From: Thermococcus sp. M36 | Lineage (GTDB): Archaea; Methanobacteriota_B; Thermococci; Thermococcales; Thermococcaceae | Reading direction: 5' to 3' | DNA length: 64,000 nucleotides | Assembly: GCF_012027355.1 (NCBI RefSeq) | Contig: NZ_SNUH01000002.1 | Coordinates: 186,001 to 250,000, forward strand | Part shown: in pieces, positions 23,309 through 33,773 of the stretch | How the letters are laid out: each line of letters starts with the position of its first letter | How positions within the stretch are numbered: position 1 is the stretch's first letter | Translations under genes and position numbers: made by a program | The notes under the pieces: model-generated | The model's database searches: none | What the model saw: the letters and a program-made list of their open reading frames with translations, nothing else | Told to the model about the DNA's origin: nothing

Positions 23309-24675
23309 GCCCCAATCGCCTTCTCCAGAAGCTTAAGTCCCAGGTTGAGGTACTCCTTAGCTTTTTCCTCGCTCTTTGCCTCGCTGAAGACCCTGATTAT
23401 CGGCTCGGTTCCGCTGGCCCTGACCAGAACCCAGCCGTCAGGGAAGAGCACCTTCGTCCCATCGGTGGTGTCAACGGTGTAGCCTTCGGCCTTGGCAAGC
23501 TCGGCAACCCTGGCGACTATCGCCTTCCTGTCGCCCTCCACCTTTCTTTTCGTCTTGAACTGGTAGTACTTCGGAAGCTCATCGATAAGCTCGCTGAACT
23601 TTTTACCGGATTTCGCGAAAATCTCGACTATCTTGGCAGTGGTCATCGCCCCGTCCCTGCCCAGTACAAAGTCCGGGAAGATAACACCGCCGTTCTCCTC
23701 TCCCCCAATTGTCCCGTTGTGCTCAAGCAAAGCCCTCGCCACGATGAGGTCGCCAACTTTGGTTCTCATAACCTCCGCGTTGTTCCTCTTCGCTATATCG
23801 TCGAGCAGGTTTGAAGTAGCTATCGTCGTGACGAGAAGCCCACCGCCATTCTCCCTGAGTACCGCGTCGGCGACGAGCGCGAAGGTCTTGTCGCCCTGTA
23901 TGAACCGGCCGTTCTCGTCTATAAAGACCGACCTGTCGGCGTCGCCGTCCTGGGCAACCCCGAAGTCGGCACCCAAGGCCTTCACTATCTCCTTGAACTC
24001 CCGCAGGTTCTCCTCGTTCGGCTCGGGGTTTCTGGCCGGGAAGTGGCCGTCGGGGTGGGCGTTGACGCTGACGACCCTGCACCCAAGCTCGCGCAGAAGG
24101 TACGGGAGAGTAAGGCTTCCGGCGCCGTTGGAGGTGTCAACGACGACGAACGGGCGGCGCTTCTTTATTACCCCGACGTCAACCCTCGCCTTTATCGCCT
24201 CGATGTAGGGCCTGATGATGTCCTCCTCTCTGACTTCACCTATCTCGTCCCATCTTGCCCTGTCAAAATCCTCGTTGAAGAAAACTTCCTCAACCACTGC
24301 CTCGCGCTCCTTTTTCAGCCCCATACCGTTGGGTTCGAGGAGCTTTATGCCGTTGTACTCCGGAGGGTTGTGACTGGCAGTTATAACAGCCCCACCGTCG
24401 GCGTTGAAGTGTGCCGTCGCCCACTGTATTGCCGGCGTGGGGGCTATGCCGACGTCAATGACATCACAGCCAGTACTGAGGAGACCACCTATCAGCGCAT
24501 CCTTCAGCATCTCACCGCTCACCCTCGTGTCCCTGCCGACGACGACCAGCGGTTTCTTCCTGCCTTCCCTTTTGAGCATAGTCCCAAAGGCCATGCCCAT
24601 CCTAAGGGCGAACTCTGGAGTTATATTCTCGTTGGCAATTCCGCGGACGCCAAAGGTTCCAAACAGTTTCCCCAT
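23305..24675 (-). CDS. Phosphohexomutase (phosphoglucosamine/phosphomannomutase family)
   Basis: The 456-residue alpha-D-phosphohexomutase has the phospho-serine loop TASHNPPEYNG (about residues 98-108), the metal loop DGDADR, a sugar loop GGEENGG and the phosphate site RASGTEP. It interconverts hexose 1- and 6-phosphates; whether glucosamine, mannose or glucose is preferred cannot be told from sequence. ATG 24675 follows GAGGTGATACC. Confidence 0.9.
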   Translation of the reverse strand: MGKLFGTFGVRGIANENITPEFALRMGMAFGTMLKREGRKKPLVVVGRDTRVSGEMLKDALIGGLLSTGCDVIDVGIAPTPAIQWATAHFNADGGAVITASHNPPEYNGIKLLEPNGMGLKKEREAVVEEVFFNEDFDRARWDEIGEVREEDIIRPYIEAIKARVDVGVIKKRRPFVVVDTSNGAGSLTLPYLLRELGCRVVSVNAHPDGHFPARNPEPNEENLREFKEIVKALGADFGVAQDGDADRSVFIDENGRFIQGDKTFALVADAVLRENGGGLLVTTIATSNLLDDIAKRNNAEVMRTKVGDLIVARALLEHNGTIGGEENGGVIFPDFVLGRDGAMTTAKIVEIFAKSGKKFSELIDELPKYYQFKTKRKVEGDRKAIVARVAELAKAEGYTVDTTDGTKVLFPDGWVLVRASGTEPIIRVFSEAKSEEKAKEYLNLGLKLLEKAIGA

Positions 24676-24684
24676 GGTATCACC

Positions 24685-25083
24685 TCACGTAAGGGCGCTT
24701 GCAAAGTTGATTATCATCATGACGAAGATGTAGAGCCCATAAACGAAGGCTCCCGCCTGGAGGAGGGAGATGAGCACCTTGAGGGGCTTCAGCCTCCCTG
24801 ACAGCAGCGGGACGGGCAGCCCTATGAGGATCGCCGTGAAAAGGTAGATGACTGAGTTCCTTATCGCCGAGTAGTCGACGGGTATGTTTATCTCGGGGTA
24901 AGTTATGGTGACCTCCTGGCCCTGGACGGTGAAGGTTATGTCCGCGTTCTGGAGGCCAACAACGATTATGTAAGACATTATGAGCACGAAGAGGAGCGTA
25001 GGTAAAAGGCTGAGCGAAAGCGATGAGATAACCTTGCTGAGCTTTTCCCATCCGTCTTCACAGGGGGGAGTTTTACCATCCAT
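24685..25083 (-). CDS. Hypothetical membrane protein
   Basis: The 132-residue protein has three membrane helices: LSLLPTLLFVLIMSYIIVV, NSVIYLFTAILIGLPVPLL, and a last helix ending MMIINFASA. An extracytoplasmic beta-like stretch (ADITFTVQGQEVTITYPE) lies between the first and second. No family recognised. ATG 25083 follows GGTGA. It lies between the mutase and glucokinase genes, all on the minus strand. Confidence 0.7.
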   Translation of the reverse strand: MDGKTPPCEDGWEKLSKVISSLSLSLLPTLLFVLIMSYIIVVGLQNADITFTVQGQEVTITYPEINIPVDYSAIRNSVIYLFTAILIGLPVPLLSGRLKPLKVLISLLQAGAFVYGLYIFVMMIINFASALT

Positions 25084-25134
25084 TTCATTCACCAACCCGT
25101 ACTCAACAAAAAGAGTAAAAAGCTTACGGAAAGC

Positions 25135-27179
<2,045 letters not shown>

Positions 27180-27183
27180 ATCA

Positions 27184-27672
27184 TCACCCCCCGACTATAG
27201 AATTATTGTCATTTTCTCCTGCCCCAGGATCATTTATTCCCCAGTGATACTCACCCCACAGATCCCAGAGGAACATGCCCAACGGTTTTACCACGTATTC
27301 TGTTGTTGCAGCCCCAGCAATAAATGTTGCTACAAATGTTAGTGAAAGTGGATTCGAACCAGCAGCTACTGCAACTATTGAACCTCCAACAAAGTCCGCG
27401 CCTAAACTGGTTGCTTCATCCTTCCAATCCCCCTCTTTCCCTGTGATCATAATGACATCAGACACCGGATAACCCAGACCTTCCAAGTAAGCTTCTATAA
27501 GATAAGATGGGGTCTCCAACAGCTTATGGGTATAACCCCACTGGCCAAAATAATAATCTGCTAGCCCGGCATCTATGTTAATGGTTATTGCCAGGTCCTC
27601 CTGCATGTTGGTTGGAGTTAGGGTCACAGTTTGCTTGTTAACTGTAACGCTACTTGGCCCGTTCGGCCACAC
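27184..27672 (-). CDS. Orphan C-terminal module M8 of the island secreted protein family
   Basis: This 162-residue product starts at GTG 27672 behind TTGGAGG (7-nt spacing), 21 bp after the stop of the preceding membrane gene in the same frame. It has no signal peptide. The first half is beta-like (SVTVNKQTVTLTPTNM); the second half holds Gly/Ala-rich hydrophobic segments (GGSIVAVAAGSNPLSLTFVATFIAGAATTEYVV), like the C-terminus of the full-length gene. The missing leader and conserved domains suggest an unexpressed or unexported cassette awaiting fusion, or a degraded copy. Confidence 0.5.
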   Translation of the reverse strand: MWPNGPSSVTVNKQTVTLTPTNMQEDLAITINIDAGLADYYFGQWGYTHKLLETPSYLIEAYLEGLGYPVSDVIMITGKEGDWKDEATSLGADFVGGSIVAVAAGSNPLSLTFVATFIAGAATTEYVVKPLGMFLWDLWGEYHWGINDPGAGENDNNSIVGG

Positions 27673-27693
27673 TTTCTTGCCTCCAATTTTAAC

Positions 27694-28020
27694 TCATAGT
27701 CTCAGGCATTTTCTTGCATTCTCATAACCAAGCGCCCAGAGAGTCGGCACAGTAATGATCACAAGCAATCTGAATGGAAGGAGATATCCTCTAGCAAATA
27801 CCATCATCGGACCAAATAAGACACAAACAAATACTAACCACGAGAGTGTGCTACGCCCTCCAATCAGAAACAGGAATGCAAGAAATAATGGTGCTGAAGT
27901 TAGGAATATCTTACCTCCTATGTCAAACGGTCCATTGGCCACAAATATTCCCCATATTATTGCTGAAGCTGAAAAGAAAAGAATAGAGAGCCAGCATTCC
28001 CTTTTCATCCTAACCACCAC
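27694..28020 (-). CDS. Small membrane protein, partner of module M7 (putative immunity)
   Basis: The 108-residue protein has about four hydrophobic helices (LSILFFSASAIIWGIFV, IFLTSAPLFLAFLFLIG, TLSWLVFVCVLFGPMMVF, PFRLLVIITVPTLWAL). It overlaps the M7 gene end by 16 bp, so translation is probably coupled. No known family. The role is inferred from its place in the array. Confidence 0.6.
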   Translation of the reverse strand: MVVRMKRECWLSILFFSASAIIWGIFVANGPFDIGGKIFLTSAPLFLAFLFLIGGRSTLSWLVFVCVLFGPMMVFARGYLLPFRLLVIITVPTLWALGYENARKCLRL

Positions 28021-28307
28021 CCATGCTCAGAGCCTTCGGTTATGGCCTTTTCTTTTATCCAGTTGGCAAGCCAGTTAATACTTATCTGTCCGATAATTGG
28101 TTTTATCTTCTCTCTGACTTCTGGTGGAAGCTTATTTAGAGCATCTTGAATAAACTTAATGTTGGCGATGGGTGTGGATCTTGTCCTGAGTTCGTATGTT
28201 AAGAGTGCATCGGCAGCAATGTCTGCAACTACTGCTATGTGGTCTACTTCTACATAGACACTGCTCTGGAGAGTAAAGCGCTGAATCCCGAGTTTATCAA
28301 AGGGCAC
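28005..28307 (-). pseudogene. Module M7, C-terminal part after a frameshift
   Basis: The 100-residue open frame (GTG 28307) ends SEHGWWLG. Its frame is open upstream and reads VYKARVPVKIIHDVPFDKLG directly across the end of the preceding piece (28322-28729), so the two are one broken gene. One missing G in the GGGG run near 28346-28349 would explain the shift. The C-terminus is amphipathic and helical (AVVADIAADALLTYEL; IKPIIGQISINWLANWI). It is tightly coupled to the downstream membrane gene. Confidence 0.5.
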
Positions 28308-28321
28308 GTCGTGAATTATTT

Positions 28322-28729
28322 TTACTGGAACCCTCGCTTTATAAACCCCTCTACCTGAATATCATTCCATGCGTCTTCCCAATAGGGAAATATGTCCCCA
28401 ATAACAAAGATATCAGGTTTTGATATTTTGAAGTGTGCGATAGACGTTATGGTGGAATAACCTCCGGCCGGTATTGTTTTGGGATCAATGTAACTGACTA
28501 CTGGTGAAGAGCTTCCTGCTGGAAATTGCAGATACTTGTTTAATATTGAAACATCAATATCCGAAACGATGTCCCCTGTCACTCTTAAGTCGTAGCTGTA
28601 TCCATTGTAAATTGTTAATCGACAAGTGAGAGTCGCCTCATAGTTTCCCATATTGTACTTGAAGTATATTGGATCACACTCCGACGTTACTTGCTTAAGT
28701 TGATCACCAGTTTTCACTTCCACCGTCAC
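28322..28729 (-). pseudogene. Module M7, N-terminal part (5'-truncated, frameshifted)
   Basis: The 135-residue beta-rich piece is open upstream to about 28780, overlapping the preceding membrane gene in another frame, where it reads PNGAGEEHWSEVTVEV. That stretch is nearly the same as in module M6 at both protein and DNA level (28714-28767 versus 29872-29925). It has no signal peptide or strong start. The end DIQVEG joins the frame of 28005-28307 if one base is added. Confidence 0.5.
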
Positions 28730-29286
28730 CTCGCTCCAGTGCTCCTCTCCTGCTCCGTTTGGTTCTCTGTCATAATGTTGATATAATGTAAGTGTATGAT
28801 GTATAATAGGGTGGTTATTACTCCTAAACCCACTATTGTGTAATTTCTAATAATCGCTATTAAGGCCCAAAGTCCCAATAGTGTGATCGTTATAGCTACT
28901 CTTCCAGGCTTTTGACGTAAGGAGATCATTCCCAGCCCGTCTAGTAGGGCTATAGAGGCTATCTTGAGAACAGCGGTAAAGTCTTTGGTGTCTCCTTTGA
29001 TCACCATGTAACCTACTCCAATAAACCAAACGAGAAGTACAATAATGTGCTCACTTGGAGATTTTTTGCTTTTCTTGTTTTGGGTTCTAATCAGAGAACA
29101 GGGTATCCCAAATGAGAGAATTCCAAATCCCAAACCTATGAGAGGAATCTCAAAGGCCTTGCTAAGTGTTAGCACTTCCAGAGACAGTAGTGAAAAAGCA
29201 AAAGAAAGCTGGAGTACTCTCCTCCAGTTAGGATATGCCATGAGTCCTAAAATTGGAATGAGGAAGAGAATGTGGATTATGTCCAT
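28726..29286 (-). CDS. Membrane protein, partner of module M6 (putative immunity)
   Basis: This 186-residue protein has five or six helices and starts at ATG 29286, behind GGGGTGATT. It begins right after the end of the degenerate M6 reading (stop at 29293-29295). Its 3' end overlaps the conserved EEHWSEV coding stretch of M7 in another frame, showing how tightly the modules abut. No known family. Confidence 0.6.
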   Translation of the reverse strand: MDIIHILFLIPILGLMAYPNWRRVLQLSFAFSLLSLEVLTLSKAFEIPLIGLGFGILSFGIPCSLIRTQNKKSKKSPSEHIIVLLVWFIGVGYMVIKGDTKDFTAVLKIASIALLDGLGMISLRQKPGRVAITITLLGLWALIAIIRNYTIVGLGVITTLLYIIHLHYINIMTENQTEQERSTGAR

Positions 29287-29292
29287 TCGCAA

Positions 29293-30290
29293 TCACCCCG
29301 TAATGTAGTCAAGGTAACCAAATACCCTCCGTGAATATTCAACTGCGTTCCTTGTCCACACTATTACTTTGTTTGATCCCTTCAGGAATATCAGTGTAAT
29401 AGTAATATCCGCTGTGACTACTTTGTTGTTTTGAGTTATTTTACCACTACCGTATCCCTTGAACTCAACTGTGCCCTCAGAGGTCTTTAATGTATATGGT
29501 AGCTGTAGGGAATACGTGCTCCCCCCAGAGCCCCAGTTCTAATACTAAAAGGGGAACCTCTGCACTCGAAGTGAATTTTATGACAACATAATTTTGTGGG
29601 ATCACTATGTTGGAAGAAATTTCACCATTGAACTGTTTCAGTCCAACATCTAATGCAGTTGGAGTAGCTGTAGGTTGTCCAATGATTAACTCTTCGATAG
29701 TTATCTCTTTGTCAGTGGGGTTATATATTGTCGCTATACATTTAACTTCGGCCTGATAGTTCAGGAAAATATTCTTTGTGGACTCTAGGTTTGCCCCCGT
29801 GACTCTTTTAGTGAAATACAAATCATTACATTCAAATCCCACCTGCTCTAACTCTACTCCCCTCATTGGATTCACTTCCACTTTTACTTCACTCCAGTGC
29901 TCCTCTCCTACTCCGTTTGGTTTTCCATCGTAGTTATCGAGGAAGAGTTTGAAGGTGTGGTTGTCAACTCCAATGAGATTATATGAGAGTGTTAGTATTG
30001 AGTCACTGTTCGCATTAGCTGGAATCCTAGTTTCAACGTTTTTAATAACATCCCCGTCAACTTCGATGTATCCTTTTACTTGAATTGGGGATCTGTCATA
30101 ATTCCATGCCTTTACTTGCAAATACACCTCCCCACCACCTTCGAGCTCATGAGGATATGCAGTCAAAACAACGTTGAATAAGTTGTTAGGGATCCCGCTC
30201 ACGGTTATTTCCCCACTCCTCGACGCTTCCAGTTTTCCGTCTTCCCAGACTTCTATCCTCCAGTCGTGGTCTCCAGCCTGAGCAGTTTAG
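29293..30290 (-). pseudogene. Degenerate module M6 of the island secreted protein family
   Basis: Open from 30286 to 29477: AQAGDHDWRIEVWEDGKL then EASRSGEITVSGIPNN. A TAA at 30287-30289 replaces the Trp seen in the full-length gene (TLTWTAQAG), with homologous sequence continuing before it (SGDSRVVTLT). Near 29485 a +1 shift is needed to pass from ATIYIKDL-stop into TSEGTVEFKGYGSGK..., which runs to TGA 29293-29295. The largest frame with its own start is 29477-30202. It contains the perfect 74-bp repeat shared with the full-length gene. Confidence 0.6.
30213..30286 (-). repeat. 74-bp perfect direct repeat, copy in M6
   Basis: It is identical over 74 bp to 36526-36599 in the full-length gene, in the same orientation, 6.3 kb away. 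It encodes the junction AQAGDHDWRIEVWEDGKL-EASRSG. The M6 stop codon TAA (30287-30289) lies just outside it, so recombination inside the repeat would yield an open fusion at that point. A diverged copy is at about 34811-34885 (M2). Confidence 0.9.
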
Positions 30291-30317
30291 GTTAAGGTAA
30301 CTACTCTAGAGTCTCCG

Positions 30318-30602
30318 CTACAACTTATGGTTTTTATTCCCTTTTCCTTTCTGCAGTCTTTTCTCCAGTTCTTCTGGGGTCAAGTATTCAATCTCGGTGG
30401 AGTCACCAATGATGTAGGGCTCCTTTGGAAATTTTTTATAGTTTTCAAAGTGTTTAATGTCACATAGAATCCACACTAAGAGTAAAGGCCATGAGGGCAG
30501 GAGGGCTAAAACTGCGCTCCATACCATAGATTCAGTCACGAAAAAAAGAGGAAGAAACACAATAATATACGCGAGAAAGAACCTCTTAAGATGTTTGCTC
30601 AT
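30318..30602 (-). CDS. Small membrane protein, partner of module M5 (putative immunity)
   Basis: The 94-residue protein has two or three helices (FFLAYIIVFLPLFFV, MVWSAVLALLPSWPLLLVWILC) then a charged cytosolic tail (ENYKKFPKEPY; PEELEKRLQKGKG). Its ATG overlaps the M5 stop by 4 bp (ATGA). No family recognised; immunity is inferred from layout. Confidence 0.6.
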   Translation of the reverse strand: MSKHLKRFFLAYIIVFLPLFFVTESMVWSAVLALLPSWPLLLVWILCDIKHFENYKKFPKEPYIIGDSTEIEYLTPEELEKRLQKGKGNKNHKL

Positions 30603-31441
30603 GAGATATCACCCCCATAACTCTCATCTTCAATTAGATACTGGCCGAGCATGCCGATGAAACCGCCAGTAGAGCCACCTAACACGGTTTGTCCTAACCC
30701 TGTTGTCGCCATATTTCCAAAAATTATAGGGGCAAGATATGATGCCCCATACATGGAGACTAGTGTAAATGTAGGAGTTATGATAACACACTCTGTCCAT
30801 CTCTTCTCCACGTATCCGTCGTATTTGACTGTGATGACTTCTTTCTCGCTTTGTGTTAGTGCTTCTGTTGTTGGCATAAAGTTTATTGCCTTGTAAATTT
30901 TTAGGCTGATCGTGTGGTTCTTGGGCAAGTGGTAGATTCTTGTCGAGTTGTAGCATACTCCCCGCCGGCATACAGTTCCGCCGCTTTCCTCAACAGTACG
31001 AACAAAGCTCAATGCGGTTGCTGATGGCCCATACATAATCTGAGCCAGCCCATCACTGAACTTAACCTCGTACTTTATCGTCAAGCTGGAATTTCCCGAT
31101 AGAATCCTTGTATTAAGCCAAAAAGTTTCAATACCGTCGATCACAACTCTTGGAGTTATCTGGATTCTTGGACCGTTATTCTTTATATTTGCAGTGCAGA
31201 AAACTTTGTCCTTGTCAATTCTCCATTCATACAGCCCAACTTCTTTTGGCATACAGGCGAAGCCTGTAATTTCCAAGTTTGCATTGTTTGTACTGGACGT
31301 GTCTTCCTGAACATCTCCGCTAGAATTAACCTCAATACTCTCACCCCTCGACGCTTCTAAATCCAAACTGTCACCAGTCCATTGATACTCCTGACAAAAA
31401 TATAATGGGTAAAAACAAAGAATCATTGAACTGTCCTCCAC
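30599..31441 (-). CDS. Orphan module M5 of the island secreted protein family
   Basis: This is an intact 280-residue frame starting at GTG 31441, directly after the stop of the previous membrane gene. It lacks a good signal peptide but keeps a decayed junction (EYQWTGDSLDLEASRGESIEV), comparable with HDWRIEV...LEASRSGSLSV in the full-length gene. Beta-rich segments and a disulfide-like pair (TVCRRGVCYN) follow. The C-terminus is hydrophobic and glycine-rich (YLAPIIFGNMATTGLGQTVLGGSTGGFIGML), consistent with membrane insertion. Confidence 0.6.
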   Translation of the reverse strand: MEDSSMILCFYPLYFCQEYQWTGDSLDLEASRGESIEVNSSGDVQEDTSSTNNANLEITGFACMPKEVGLYEWRIDKDKVFCTANIKNNGPRIQITPRVVIDGIETFWLNTRILSGNSSLTIKYEVKFSDGLAQIMYGPSATALSFVRTVEESGGTVCRRGVCYNSTRIYHLPKNHTISLKIYKAINFMPTTEALTQSEKEVITVKYDGYVEKRWTECVIITPTFTLVSMYGASYLAPIIFGNMATTGLGQTVLGGSTGGFIGMLGQYLIEDESYGGDIS

Positions 31442-31921
31442 CTATTCCGTGATCTCCTTAGGATATCGTTCACTCAGGCAGTTTTTGACTGCGTATTGGG
31501 TAAGGTATGCGGATATGTTCCATAGGGCTATAATAATCCAAAACACTGGCTTTTTGTATGCAATAAAGGCTCCAAAGAAAATATAAAACATTGCCAATAC
31601 AACAAAGTTCCTTGGAGTAACAGCCCATTCAATAGTATCAGTGATCCTATTAATGTCCTGTGCTGAGGGAATATCCCTGAATATGCAGTTTTTAATAAGG
31701 GCTTCAATAGAGTAAGGATTGTATATCACAAGAAGGACAAAATACCCAAATGAAAATTTAAATGCATCAAGGATTGAACTCCAATCCCGGCTAGTTATAT
31801 GAAAAGAAAAAATAACACTGGAAAGTATTGTCATCGTCCATATAATTGCCAAATGTTTTAGGCGTATTTGTTGAATTGCAGCGTGTATTTTTGGCTTTAA
31901 GGTCTCCATATACTCACCCAC
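31442..31921 (-). CDS. Membrane protein, partner of module M4, paralogue of the M2 partner
   Basis: The 159-residue protein has four helices. The C-terminal part (LWNISAYLTQYAVKNCLSERY) clearly matches the M2 partner at 33309-33773 (LWILSAYLTAYAVKNCIYKRY). The secreted modules M4 and M2 before them are also homologous, which is the best internal evidence that modules and membrane proteins act as matched pairs. It starts 32 bp after the M4 stop. Confidence 0.65.
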   Translation of the reverse strand: MGEYMETLKPKIHAAIQQIRLKHLAIIWTMTILSSVIFSFHITSRDWSSILDAFKFSFGYFVLLVIYNPYSIEALIKNCIFRDIPSAQDINRITDTIEWAVTPRNFVVLAMFYIFFGAFIAYKKPVFWIIIALWNISAYLTQYAVKNCLSERYPKEITE

Positions 31922-31953
31922 CCCATTCGTCTATTTGGGAAACAATATAATTC

Positions 31954-32208
31954 TTAATGGGTTTTGAGGCTTATGAACCCAAGTATAGTCTTGCCTCCGG
32001 GGACACTAGAGATTTTGCTAGATATCAGACTGAGATGTGGAAGCTTCGTAGCAAGCCAAACTCCTGCTTTTTCTTCAAGTTTCGGTCCGGCTATAAGTAT
32101 TACTCCGTCTCCTAAGACATCTGCATACACTGTCCCTTCATACACGCTAACTTTTGTTGTACTAGTAATCACTCCTTTCCCTACTACTTTGTTAACTCCC
32201 TCGATCAT
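31954..32208 (-). CDS. Orphan module M4, C-terminal fragment
   Basis: The 84-residue frame starts MIEGVNKVVGKGV. The frame is open upstream to about 32250 (QRPPLYVDYTEG before the Met), overlapping the preceding membrane gene, so this is the cut end of a longer protein. It matches M2 (DVIGDVVIFIAGPKAEE... PGGKQILGFLSL versus DVLGDGVILIAGPKLEE... PGGKTILGFISL). No signal peptide. Confidence 0.5.
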   Translation of the reverse strand: MIEGVNKVVGKGVITSTTKVSVYEGTVYADVLGDGVILIAGPKLEEKAGVWLATKLPHLSLISSKISSVPGGKTILGFISLKTH

Positions 32209-32221
32209 GCCTTCCGTGTAA

Positions 32222-32458
32222 TCAACGTACAGCGGGGGCCGCTGCGAGAATCAACAGAGAGTACAAAACGGCACGCTGATGGTCTCTACATTTGTTAAAG
32301 CCCAGTAGGATTCCAGCACCGATTAAGTAATAAAGGAGGTAAATCACCATGCACAAGGGTTTTCCAGTGAGGTAGAAGTTGTAATCACCGCCAAGTAAAT
32401 ACCAAAAGAAGGTAATAGCGAGTATAGCAACAGATGTTCTTTCGTGATGAGTCCCCAA
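32222..32458 (-). CDS. Small membrane protein in the island
   Basis: This 78-residue protein has three helices (SVAILAITFFWYLLG, LCMVIYLLYYLIGAGILLGF, AVLYSLLILAAAPAV). It follows another membrane gene (32472-32885) without a secreted module between, so its own module may have been lost, or M3 has two partners. Its 3' end overlaps the upstream reading of M4. Confidence 0.5.
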   Translation of the reverse strand: MGTHHERTSVAILAITFFWYLLGGDYNFYLTGKPLCMVIYLLYYLIGAGILLGFNKCRDHQRAVLYSLLILAAAPAVR

Positions 32459-32471
32459 ATGCCTAATGCAT

Positions 32472-32885
32472 CTATGTTCGATGAAAACAATAGTCCATGC
32501 TTTTAACTAGATAATGCAACCGTACGCTAACTAAAACCCACAAATACGCGATAACACTATTCATGAAAATACCTAAAAGGAATCTAAATCCTGAAAAATT
32601 TGATGGAATTATGTAAATCGCCGAACCCAAGACAAAGTAGTATATGAATAACAATAGCTTCTCAATTGTTCCTAAGTCCAAATCCGAAAAAATAAAGCAA
32701 TTTAAGAATGTGTAAAATAACACCATGCTCCAATATACAATTAAAAAACCAATACCAAGCATTATCGAGTTCACCTCTCGGAGAGCCACTATTAAAAATG
32801 GGAAAATAGTAGCGAGAGAAGCAATAGCACCAGCTTTAACTAAACTAAGCTCTTTCAGTTCACGAGACTTGCATCCAATACTCAT
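32472..32885 (-). CDS. Membrane protein, partner of module M3 (putative immunity)
   Basis: The 137-residue protein has four helices. Its ATG overlaps the M3 stop by 4 bp, a sign of coupled translation. The last helix region (NSVIAYLWVLVSVRLHYLVKS) may be distantly like the M2/M4 partners, but I cannot be sure. Confidence 0.6.
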   Translation of the reverse strand: MSIGCKSRELKELSLVKAGAIASLATIFPFLIVALREVNSIMLGIGFLIVYWSMVLFYTFLNCFIFSDLDLGTIEKLLLFIYYFVLGSAIYIIPSNFSGFRFLLGIFMNSVIAYLWVLVSVRLHYLVKSMDYCFHRT

Positions 32886-33199
32886 CTATTCCACCCCCAC
32901 AGGGTATCCCAGAATTTTTCTATTGTTTTCTGTGCTTCATCATCGTGGCTCACGACATAATTTTTAGCCATTTCTGGAAGATTAATGAACTTTAGCACTA
33001 TTCCTAGGCCTCCTACTGTCTTTGCTTTATTTGCTATCCCAGATATCTTTGAAATCTTTGTAAACGAAAAAACAAGAAATGTTCCCTCAATGCCACATTC
33101 TAAATATATATCCTTTTTGTCAATGTGTATCATGGTTATGCTTTCACTCACTCCTTTCCCCACTATTTTGCTGGCTCCGTTAATCATGCCTTCTATCAT
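32882..33199 (-). CDS. Orphan module M3, C-terminal fragment
   Basis: The 105-residue frame begins MIEGMINGASKIVGKGV. The same frame is open back to 33301 (IIYGDLLWDRPAENRVQAYSK, then DGTTATLYIDY) but has no ATG, GTG or TTG start there, so the 5' end is missing. DGTTATLYIDY-IEGMIN and KIVGKGV are shared with M2. The variable end (FTKISKISGIANKAKTVGGLGIVLKFI, then EKFWDTLWGWNR) differs from M2 and M4, like a swapped toxin tip. Confidence 0.5.
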   Translation of the reverse strand: MIEGMINGASKIVGKGVSESITMIHIDKKDIYLECGIEGTFLVFSFTKISKISGIANKAKTVGGLGIVLKFINLPEMAKNYVVSHDDEAQKTIEKFWDTLWGWNR

Positions 33200-33308
33200 G
33201 TAGTCAATGTACAGCGTCGCCGTTGTTCCATCAACTTTGCTATAAGCCTGAACTCTGTTCTCCGCGGGTCGATCCCATAGAAGATCACCATAGATAATTT
33301 TTCATTTG

Positions 33309-33773
33309 TCATCTACAATCCACTTTGTTTAGGTATCTCTTGTAGATGCAGTTTTTGACGGCGTATGCTGTAAGATATGCAGATAATATCCATAAAATAG
33401 TACTGAGGACAAATTTTGCATCCCTGTATATCATTGGTAAGCTGAAAAATGTGTATAGTAATGTTATGGACCAGAAGTTCTTTATATCACTCGCCCTGTT
33501 AGCGGAGTGGAGTGCTTGTGAGAGGCTTTTTTTATCTGGTTTCCTTCTGTTAATGCAGTATTTAATAATAAACTCTACGATAGTTATCTCGTAGAATACA
33601 AAAAAGATTCCAAATACAACGGTGATTATTAGAACACCTTCAATTTTCTCTGGGTCAAGGCCCCAGTTTAAAAAAACAAAAAGAGGCATAGAGCAAATAG
33701 TAGCCACCCATAATACTGGGAGTGTTAGTATATCCCACTGATCTACGTACTGTTTAATTTTCATGAACATCAT
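33309..33773 (-). CDS. Membrane protein, partner of module M2 (putative immunity)
   Basis: The 154-residue protein has four helices; its C-terminal third matches the M4 partner (AYLTAYAVKNC). It overlaps the M2 stop by 4 bp. Colicin-type pore-former immunity proteins are also small polytopic membrane proteins, which is one reason for the immunity idea. Confidence 0.65.
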   Translation of the reverse strand: MMFMKIKQYVDQWDILTLPVLWVATICSMPLFVFLNWGLDPEKIEGVLIITVVFGIFFVFYEITIVEFIIKYCINRRKPDKKSLSQALHSANRASDIKNFWSITLLYTFFSLPMIYRDAKFVLSTILWILSAYLTAYAVKNCIYKRYLNKVDCR

